Below are positions 9,480-16,146 of a stretch of 16,146 nucleotides of DNA, piece by piece. This DNA comes from Phialocephala subalpina (taxonomy: Eukaryota; Ascomycota; Leotiomycetes; Helotiales; Mollisiaceae), in NCBI GenBank assembly GCA_900073065.1, contig FJOG01000035.1, positions 2,038-18,183 on the forward strand, read 5' to 3'. Positions within the stretch are counted from its first letter, which is position 1, and every line of letters starts with the position of its first letter. Both the position numbers and the translations under genes were made by a program. The notes beneath the pieces were generated by a model. That model searched no databases and was not told where the DNA came from. It worked only from the letters and a program-made list of their open reading frames with translations.

Positions 9480-11040
9480 AATACGTTTAATACTTTTATC
9501 GGTATTTTCGATAAAATTTATAACTTAAATTCATTTACTAGCAACCATAGTAACATCCTCTCTCTTATAGACGCTAATTTCTAAGAAAGTCACGTCTCCT
9601 CTTTAAACTCCGCGAATATCTTCGATCTTACAATCTATAAACTACTCCCAAAAGTCGAAATAATTATATTTAACCTTCAAATTATATCTAACTTTTAAGC
9701 ATCTACCGATCGGACCTCTTTCTCCTCATCAAATTCCTCATCTTCCTCCTCCTTTTAAAATCCTCTCCCTCTAATTGAAAAATTAATTATTCAATTAGCC
9801 GAAATCTTACACTTAACGACTTTATTAATCGATTAAAAACTTTGCACTTATCGAAAATTCTAAATAACTTACTCTCGAACTCGAATCCCTTCCTTAAGAC
9901 AACGAATACACCCCTCGATCAAACATATTTTAATACTTATTTTATCCGATTCGAAAGATTAAATCATATTTAAAGAAATTAAAATATTTACGGAGAGTTT
10001 CTTTTTTAACTCGATCTCGATTCTCGAAAATAAAAGTAATTAGTCCGATTTCTACCGCAAAATAAATAAATTCCTTACTATAAGCGGTTTAAGTTGCACT
10101 ATATAATAGTCATTTAAGCCGCATCTAATCATTAAACTCGAGTTAAAAGCCAACTTTATTAATACTAATCGAGAAGCTTTTAAGAGAAAACACGATAATT
10201 AATTCCTATTTAAAGCAATATACGATAAACAAATACTAGTTTAAGAAGAGTAATAGCGTCGAAATTATTCGATTATTAAGAATCGGTGCGACTATAATAA
10301 TTAAAAGAAAATAAAGTCTCTTAATCGAGTTTATTTGATGCTTAATACTCTCCGCTTTAAACGGTCTATCGAAACTAGAAAACTCATCGACTTCACTACT
10401 CGATTCTACGCGCTTATTTTAGCCGATACTAAGAATATCTCCGATTTCTCGAATTAACTCTCTCAAATTAATAACAAATTAAAAAATCTTTATAAATCAA
10501 TTATTTTTATATTCGTCCAATTGATTTTGCGTTTCTTTTAAAGCCTCAAATCTACATATAAAATCTTTATTACTACGTTCCAATAGACTTATAATCTCAT
10601 CTAAACGGTCGAAAATCCTACGATCGATTGAAATACTATAGTTCAAAAAACCTTCGATAAAAAACAATAATAAAATTCATCCGCAATTAATACTAATATT
10701 ACCTTTATAGTAAATAGCCGCCTATCGAAGGCTTAAAATTACTGCGATCACTATAAAAAGCTTTATTACATCGAAATTAAATACTTTATTAAATATTTTT
10801 ACTTTAAAAAGGATTTTAATACTAAAAGGAAATCACGGAGCAATAAGCGGAAAACTAATAATACGGCGAAATTATCGTCGAAGAAATCCACTAAATCTTT
10901 TATTAAATTTATATTATTCTTAGTCTTTACCGCAAAATTTACCGATACGAGTACTATTATAATTTATAATTTATAATTTTTAATTATCGATAATAAATTA
11001 ATCGTTATATTTACTTTTTCTTTTACTTTTACTTCCCCTC
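9480..11040 (+). pseudogene. Element B gag (nucleocapsid) remnant
   Basis: Gag forms the virus-like particle in which reverse transcription takes place. The frame with codon starts divisible by three carries a serine-rich stretch (about 9714-9755), then NREAFKRKHDN, LNTLRFKRSIETRKLIDF and FYALILADTKNISDF (about 10341-10450), the typical copia gag core. A zinc knuckle lies at 10743-10784: Cys-X2-Cys-X4-His-X4-Cys spacing is exact, but only the first Cys is still coded, the other three positions reading Tyr (TAT/TAC), as TGC to TAC and CAC to TAC changes would give. A basic Lys/Arg/Ser tail follows. In-frame stops are scattered throughout. The true start codon cannot be fixed; ATG codons are rare because TpG is depleted. 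The + strand here keeps CpA but almost no TpG. Confidence 0.85.
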
Positions 11041-12430
11041 CTCTCGAGATTACTCTCTTTACTCCGTCCGACTCTCTTAAAGACGATTAGATCGTCGACA
11101 TCGATTGCACTAACTACTTTACTTTCGACCGCTTTCAATTTATTAACTTTAAATAAAGCGACTTCGGAATATACAATAAAATAAAAGGATAAATCAAATA
11201 TAAAAGCATTAAAGATATACTAATCTCTATTTTTAGTTCGAACGATCAACTTACGATCTTTACTCTTTTTAACGTCAAATATTATCCGATTATAAAACTA
11301 TATAATTTCATCTTAATCTTTTAACTCTTTAAAAGCAAGAAGTTCTACTTGCGATTTAATGAGAACTCGATTTTTTAAATAGCCGGTAATCACAAAATTA
11401 ATACTACCGCTCGATATAATCTTTAATTTCTCGATCGAATCGAATGACTCCTTTTACATCGATTTGCGGCAATCGCCACTCTAATAATTAAAACTTTAAT
11501 TAAACGAAACTCTTACTCGTTTAAAATATTCGAAACTTATATTATCGTTTAAAATAAACTCATTTAATATAACCGTATAAATTATCTCGGCGCTTAAAGA
11601 CTCGATAAACTCCCGATCGACTTTACGATTAAACTTAAAAACGGACTATATATTTACGATATTTATATCACATAAAAAAACAAAAAAAAACCGTATAATT
11701 ATTTTATCGAATTAAAAAAACACTTAATAAAGTTAATTTACTTCGATATAATTAATTTAATTTCGATTAAAAAGTTCGACGGTAATCGATTTTTCGTTAC
11801 GTTTATATATAATAAGACTAAATTAGTACGAATATATATTATTAAATTCAAAGGCGAAATCACGGATTATTTTATCCACTTTAAAAAGTATTTCGAGCGT
11901 TCGAATAAAAGTTAATTAATTAAGCGATTACAGGATGATAATAAAGGAAAATACGTAGCGAGTAAACTCTATAAAGTCCTTAAAGAAAATAATATTAATT
12001 GAGAATTTATCGAATTATATTTATTAAAAATAAATAGTTTATTCGAATAATTCGATTAAACGATTTAAAGGAAAGCGGCTCCTCTTTTTAAAAGAATTAA
12101 CTTCGACTTTAATTTTTAGTCGAAAGCAGTTAAATATATTTATTATCTTTATTTTCGATTTTATTACTTTGTAATTAATATATTACCGTTCGAAGTATAA
12201 TACGGCAAAAAATTCAACTATAATCACATTAAGACTTTTAGCTCGATTATCTATTATTATAATCTTAATAAAGATTAAAAAAGCCGAGATAAAACGATTT
12301 AAAGGATTTTAATTGGATATAAAAGAAATACTTTATATAGAATTTTAAAGTCAAACGATCGCATTACTCGAAAAACCGCGATTAAAAAAGTCGAGCGCTT
12401 CCTTTGAGATAAATTCGCTCCAAAAGATAA
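11041..12430 (+). pseudogene. Element B protease and integrase remnant
   Basis: The frame of gag continues. The protease active site lies at 11097-11105, reading D-I-D followed by CTNYFTFDR; the family motif is DTG or DSG, so both following residues are altered. The pre-integrase zone (about 11520-11640) reads YLGA-stop-RLDKLPIDF, with the usual His residues lost. The integrase core cuts and joins the cDNA ends into the genome. Its first Asp is at 11745-11747, the second at 11937-11939 (in LQDDNKG) and the Glu at 12045-12047, giving the exact D-X35-E spacing; all three survive. Other clear blocks are GEITDYFIHFKKYFERS and NTLYRILKSNDRITRK. Several in-frame stops make it non-functional. It is a relative of element A's integrase at matching positions. 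Confidence 0.92.
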
Positions 12431-13549
12431 GTATAAATACGAGTATAAACTTCGATAATTTATAGATTACTTTACAAATCCGATTAAACCGCCAATTCTT
12501 ATCTCGGCATCGAAATTTGTATCGAGGCTTATCATTTTACTTTATTTACTAATCTCGATGCCTTTACTTAATTTAAACCTCAAAAGGAAACGGCCAATAA
12601 CTAAAGACTAATTCATCGATTATACGGAGCCAATTGTCTCACTATTACTTACTTTTAACCGTCTAAAGTCAAATCCGCTCGGATTAACTTATTTACTTGC
12701 TTTACAATAATCTCTTACTTCTCCGAGAGTATTAATCGCCCGCACGATAATCTAAAATCAACGGCTTTTAATATCTCGAGACTCTCGATCGATAATTACT
12801 AGACTATTTCATCGCTTATAGCGCTATTTTACTTCTCAACGCTTAAAATCTCTTATCGATTTCGATAATAATATTTTTTAATCGAATAATCCACTAAAAA
12901 GAGATTTTTTACTCAATCGAACCGTTAAACGTAAATACTTCTAAAACTTTACTTTTAATTCGGACTTCGAAGATAATATTAACTCCGATAATCTTTATAT
13001 TATATTTTCTTAACGGACGAAAAATCAATTTTCGACTTTTCTTTCTTTCGATTAATTATCGAACCTTTCGAATTTAATCGAAAAAAATATTATATACTCT
13101 TTAATATTACCAATAAATTCGAAAGAAAATAGCAATACTTATAGTACTCTTATTTGCGATAATAAATATTTATTTTTTCCGTGGAAAATAATTTAAATTT
13201 CAATATTAATCGTTTAATTATTCCTTTTAATTACTCGTACTTTCGATAAATCTCCGATTCTCTTGATTTTTTGGCCTTTATTTACATCGAGTTTATTATC
13301 GACGCTTATAATCTCTTCTTCTTCTCGTTTTATTTTACATTTTACGATAAATACTTTTTATTATTTTTCTTCGATTACGCGGACTCGAATAAACTTTTCG
13401 AACTTCGAATACTCGAGTAAACTATAAATTGCCCGCAATAAAAGTAATAAAAAGTTGTAATACGAAATAAATATATATTTTTAGTAAAGAATAATATATA
13501 AACAGAGATAAAATATTTAAACGACCGTAAATTACTCACTAGAAAATGA
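12431..13549 (+). pseudogene. Element B integrase-RT linker, badly degraded
   Basis: This is the spacer between integrase and RT, variable in copia elements. One + frame (about 12480-12760) reads proline-, serine- and leucine-rich protein including LTYLLALQ and SPRVLIARTII; the rest cannot be aligned by eye. The reading frame changes somewhere here, because integrase has codon starts at multiples of three and RT at 3n+2, so at least one indel is present. A - strand open frame at 13375-13563 is taken as chance. Confidence 0.55.
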
Positions 13550-14927
13550 GTATTCAAAATCAAATAAAGCGTTACGAAGGAGATTCTACGGTATAAAGCT
13601 CAATAAGTTATCCGCGGTTTCGAGTAACGAAAGAGTATCGATTTCTATGAGACTTTTGCTTCAATAATGAAACTTATAAATTATAAGGCTATTTTTACTC
13701 TCGCTACTATTAACGATTAAAAGATCGATTAAATAAATATTAAAATAGCTTTTTTTTACGGAGAAATCGATATTAAAATCTATATCGATTTATTTATCGA
13801 ATACGGAATCTTTAGAATTATTAAATTAAATAAAACTTTATATAACTTTAAATAATCGCTTCGTATTTAATATAATACTCTCGCTAATTTTCTCTCGAAA
13901 TAAGACTTTAAATTATTCGATACTAATTCCTCGGTTTTTTTGCCGCGAAAACATTATCGTCGCTATTTATATCGACGATTTTCTTATTATCGGTAATTCA
14001 CGGGAAAATATCGATACCGTTAAAAAGTCTTTTAATTCTTACTTTTATATATTCGACTTTAATTTATACTATTTTTACTTAAGTATAAAAGTTATTCGGG
14101 ATTATTCTCGCTGCACTTTTCGCTTTTCGCAGATAATTTACCTCCGAAAAGTCCTTAAAGACAATAATATATCAATTTGCTCTACCGTAAGTACTCCGAT
14201 AAAGCCAACGATCCGTTTACTCTCGGCCGAAAAAAACTATTAAATACTTACTTTTCTTCGATAAAAATATTAATCCGCAGTAAAGTCCTTTATATACGCT
14301 ATACTTAGTACTCGATTAAACATTGCCTATACCGTCTCAATAGTCAATCGATTTGCCTCGAATTCGATCGAAATACATATAAAAGCAATAAAGAAAATCT
14401 TTAGATATATTTAAAGTATATTAAATATAAGTTTAATTTTCTAAAGATCAATTTAATCGCTAGAAAACTATATCGACTCCGATTAGGCCGATGATTATAA
14501 TATTAGGCGATCGATATTAAAGTATATTTTCAATGTAAAGTCTACAATTATTAATTAGTCTATAAAACGCCAATCTACGGTCTCTTTCTCATTATACGAA
14601 GCCGAGTATATCGGGCAAACTAATGCAATTAAAGAGGCTATTTAGCTTTAAAGTTTCCTCAAGTAAATCAATCTTAGAGATTTAAACTTAATTATTACTA
14701 TTATTTACGGAGATAATTAAAGCGTTATCGCATTTGCGAAAAATCCTTAATTCTACGCTCGGATTAAGTATATCGATATCTAATATTATTTTGTCCGCAA
14801 GAAAATCGCCGAAGGAAAAATAGACTTAAAATACGTTTATACTTCGAAGTAAATAGTAAATAGATTTATTAAAGCACTATTAAGAGATCTATTTTAAAAG
14901 TTCCGGAAAATTATAGAAATCGAGTAA
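13550..14927 (+). pseudogene. Element B reverse transcriptase and RNase H remnant
   Basis: RT copies element RNA into DNA, and RNase H removes the template. RT blocks in order: RGFE-stop-RKSIDFYETFASIMK (about 13600-13670), IKIAFFYGEID, KLNKTLYNFK, and YIDD at 13968-13979. The first catalytic Asp reads Asn (13736-13738); the YIDD pair is intact. A run of seven Ts at 13935-13941 shifts the frame by one, and removing one T would join the two halves. RNase H (about 14480-14900) keeps its Asp (14481-14483), Glu in EAEYIGQTNAIKEAI (14604-14606) and Asp in IIYGDN (14712-14714), then FVRKKIAEGKIDLKYV and FIKALLRDLF. Many stops stand where Trp or Gln is usual. The likely stop is TAA at 14925-14927, or, if that is a mutated Gln codon, the TAA about 60 bases later. 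Confidence 0.95.
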
Positions 14928-15208
14928 TTTAAAGATCAAAAGAGAAATTTACTTACTATTTGGCTAATCGTTTGTAGATTGATTTAATTTCTATTCGAAT
15001 AGTTTCGATCGAGTTACTTTTATTAATTACTTTAATCGAACGGATATTCCTTTATATTTCTTTTTACTTTATTATAATTCACTATTTTTTATAGACTTTT
15101 TTCCCTATATAGTTTTAGTTATAGTTTATCGAAAGGGGCTTAATATCGCATGCATATAGTGGTTACCTTTGTATTAGAGAGTGTGGGAGTTGTTCGATCG
15201 TATAAGAG
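14928..15208 (+). other. 3' non-coding region of element B
   Basis: This runs from the end of pol to the 3' LTR. The first 200 bases are RIP-like; the last 60 (15148-15208) keep several TpG. Purine-rich candidates for the plus-strand primer are GAAAGGGG near 15131 and AGAGAGTGTGGGAG at 15177-15190; neither directly touches the LTR, so the tract is not assigned. Confidence 0.5.
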
Positions 15209-15311
15209 TATTAAAATAGGGCTTTCTCCAGTTCTCTACCTCCTGTATATAAGGGGGGCTCTACCCCCTCTCAAATAATAATCGAATGCATGCTCATTAT
15301 ACCTTTCAACA
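15209..15311 (+). repeat. 3' LTR of element B (103 bp)
   Basis: This aligns without gaps to 8195-8297. Its terminal TG has become TA, a RIP-type change that hides the boundary; the boundary is fixed by the partner copy and by the target duplication right after the final CA. TATATAA is at 15246-15252. Confidence 0.95.
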
Positions 15312-15316
15312 GTCTT
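15312..15316. repeat. Target-site duplication GTCTT, right copy
   Basis: This is an exact copy of 8190-8194, adjacent to the end of the 3' LTR. Counting this sequence only once joins the two halves of element C's pol in frame. Confidence 0.92.
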
Positions 15317-16146
15317 AATATTGAGCTGCTACCGATATATCGAACGCAGCCTCCGATTAATAAATTATGCCTATATATGCTCCTCGGGCACGTTGCTCAA
15401 AGTAAGCTTACTTAAATTCGTTCGATTTAAAGTCGATAAAAATTAAATATTTCCTTTGTTTTTTTTAAAGTAAAGTAATATTAAAGCCACTCCCGTTTAT
15501 TACTAATTCGCACCTATTAAATATCAATAGAGTATCCCGCGCTAAAGATTCTATAGGTTTAATTATTAGTTTAACTTTCTTTAGTTTAGTACGCTTTAAT
15601 TCCACGAACGCGTCGTTTCTTAAAATGAGTATATCGTCCGTTTATATAATTACTATTCTGAATAGGCCGTCTTTATTCCGAGTAATTAATAAGCACGGGT
15701 CGAACGTTAACGTTTCCATTAAGAGTCTATTTTTATAGTAATTACTATAAGTATTATACTAGTATATACTTACTTCCGGAACTTTATAAAGTAGTTTAAT
15801 AACTTTAAAAATAATACTTAGTAGCAATTCATAAGTTATCTCTTTTAAGGGTCTTGCAAATATAACGCGTACTAATGGAATTATTAATTACATGTAAACT
15901 TAAATAATATTTCTCAAGTAGAAATTAATTCCTTTATTTTTAAGTAATAAGGTTAAAGCGACGATAATTCGTTAATTAACTCGCTAAATAATCGGTAATT
16001 ACGTGAGTATTGTAAAAGGGCAATGGCTCTCCTAGAGGAAAACCACCTTAACTTGTATAATTGTAGTAAACTTATAAGCAATAGTAAAAACTTGATTTCG
16101 CTCTTATAATTATTCGTTATACGTAGTAAGGCCAGCAAAATAGAGT
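15312..16146 (-). pseudogene. Element C pol, RT part (cut off by the window edge)
   Basis: This is the upstream half of element C's pol, a copia reverse transcriptase read on the - strand. One frame runs the whole length. From the edge it reads VNxRIIVAL, NKGINFYLRNII, PLVRVIFARPLKEITYELL, FKVIKLLYKVPE, METLTFDPCLLITRNKDG, then the catalytic box as TDD (15633-15641), LESLARDTLLIF-like sequence, FEQRARGAYIG and SEAAFDISVAAQY. The first catalytic Asp (family RDITQAY) reads Asn at 15909-15911. Stops mostly stand for Gln or Trp. The TDD in place of the usual YVDD or YADD is a feature of one fungal copia lineage, as far as I recall. The protein continues at 8194 beyond element B. A 61-codon open frame at 15953-16138 is a different frame of the same DNA and not a gene. 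Confidence 0.92.

Larger units (their letters stand above)
8298..9480 (+). other. Long leader of element B, no gene recognised
   Basis: The 1.2 kb between LTR and readable gag is only moderately RIP-mutated and keeps more TpG than the gag body. A hairpin with arms AGAGCTT and AAGCTCT lies at 9099-9115. Stops occur in all + frames and no protein motif was found. The + strand open frame crossing the LTR end (8272-8475) has no family resemblance. It may be a true 5' untranslated leader or contain an extra captured or inserted sequence. Confidence 0.5.
8195..15311 (+). mobile_element. Element B: full-length, inactivated Ty1/copia retrotransposon
   Basis: The element is bounded by 103-bp LTRs (TG...CA, the 3' copy mutated to TA...CA) and a 5-bp duplication GTCTT. 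The domain order gag, protease, integrase, RT, RNase H defines Ty1/copia. Gag to integrase share one frame (codon starts divisible by three). The RT start is in another frame after indels in the linker, and the original frame returns after a T-tract shift at 13935-13941. Many stops and lost catalytic residues show it is dead. It lies inside element C's pol, in the opposite orientation. At 7117 bp it is longer than the typical 5-kb copia, mostly because of a 1.2-kb leader and a long linker. Confidence 0.95.
6979..16146 (-). mobile_element. Element C: Ty1/copia retrotransposon, interrupted by element B, runs off the right edge
   Basis: From 3' to 5' the - strand holds a probable LTR, a 3' non-coding stretch (7268-7496), RNase H (7497-8194), then after the element B insertion the RT (15312-16146). 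Integrase, gag and the 5' LTR would lie beyond 16146. C keeps many CpA and TpG dinucleotides and its protein blocks read clearly, so it has suffered far less RIP than A or B. Its RT/RNase H sequence is of a different copia lineage from B. Confidence 0.85.

Noticed and set aside
13375..13563. 62-codon - strand open frame
   Set aside because: It is antisense to the linker and RT start of element B; the composition is that of AT-rich noise.
15182..15208. Longer 3' LTR starting at TGTGGGAG (15182)
   Set aside because: The 5' copy has no matching sequence before 8195, and the target duplication fixes the LTR start at 15209.
15953..16138. 61-codon - strand open frame
   Set aside because: It is an alternative frame of element C's RT; the neighbouring frame carries the conserved RT blocks, and this one starts at TTG rather than ATG.

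Overview
The window looks like a transposon graveyard from a filamentous ascomycete (Pezizomycotina). No intact gene was found. Most of it is extremely AT-rich, poor in CpA and/or TpG and rich in TpA, while CpG is kept. That is the pattern left by repeat-induced point mutation (RIP), a fungal genome defence that turns CpA into TpA in duplicated DNA. The recognisable genes are all Ty1/copia retrotransposon gag-pol remnants, in three separate elements. The species cannot be told from the sequence.

Layout. Element A (+ strand, about 466-2560) is a heavily mutated copia remnant with protease, pre-integrase and integrase; no reverse transcriptase follows it here. From about 2560 to 6978 the DNA is very AT-rich and mostly unassignable. 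It holds a 35-bp duplication (3438-3507), a 90-bp tandem repeat (4841-5200), a small inverted repeat (5767-5881) and a degraded coding-like stretch of unknown family (about 6200-6775). Element C (- strand) starts with a probable LTR at 6979-7267 and is a much less mutated copia from a different lineage. Its pol reads from beyond the right edge through RT (16146-15312) and RNase H (8194-7497), but is cut in two by element B.

Element B (+ strand, 8195-15311, 7117 bp) is a complete but dead copia element. It has two 103-bp LTRs and a perfect 5-bp target duplication (GTCTT). It also has a probable Met-tRNA anticodon-arm primer site, a 1.2-kb leader, gag with a CCHC knuckle, protease, integrase with D-D35-E, a linker, RT with YIDD, and RNase H. 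Taking B out and collapsing the duplication restores one uninterrupted frame phase across C's pol, so B jumped into an existing C.

The most informative observations concern mutation pattern rather than a new system. B is the younger insertion yet is far more heavily mutated than C around it. Blocks several hundred bases long lost TpG but kept CpA, or the reverse, which points to strand-biased RIP. The ends of B are much less mutated than its body. The 90-bp in-phase repeat and the 6200-6775 remnant are the only parts that might come from something other than a known retrotransposon.
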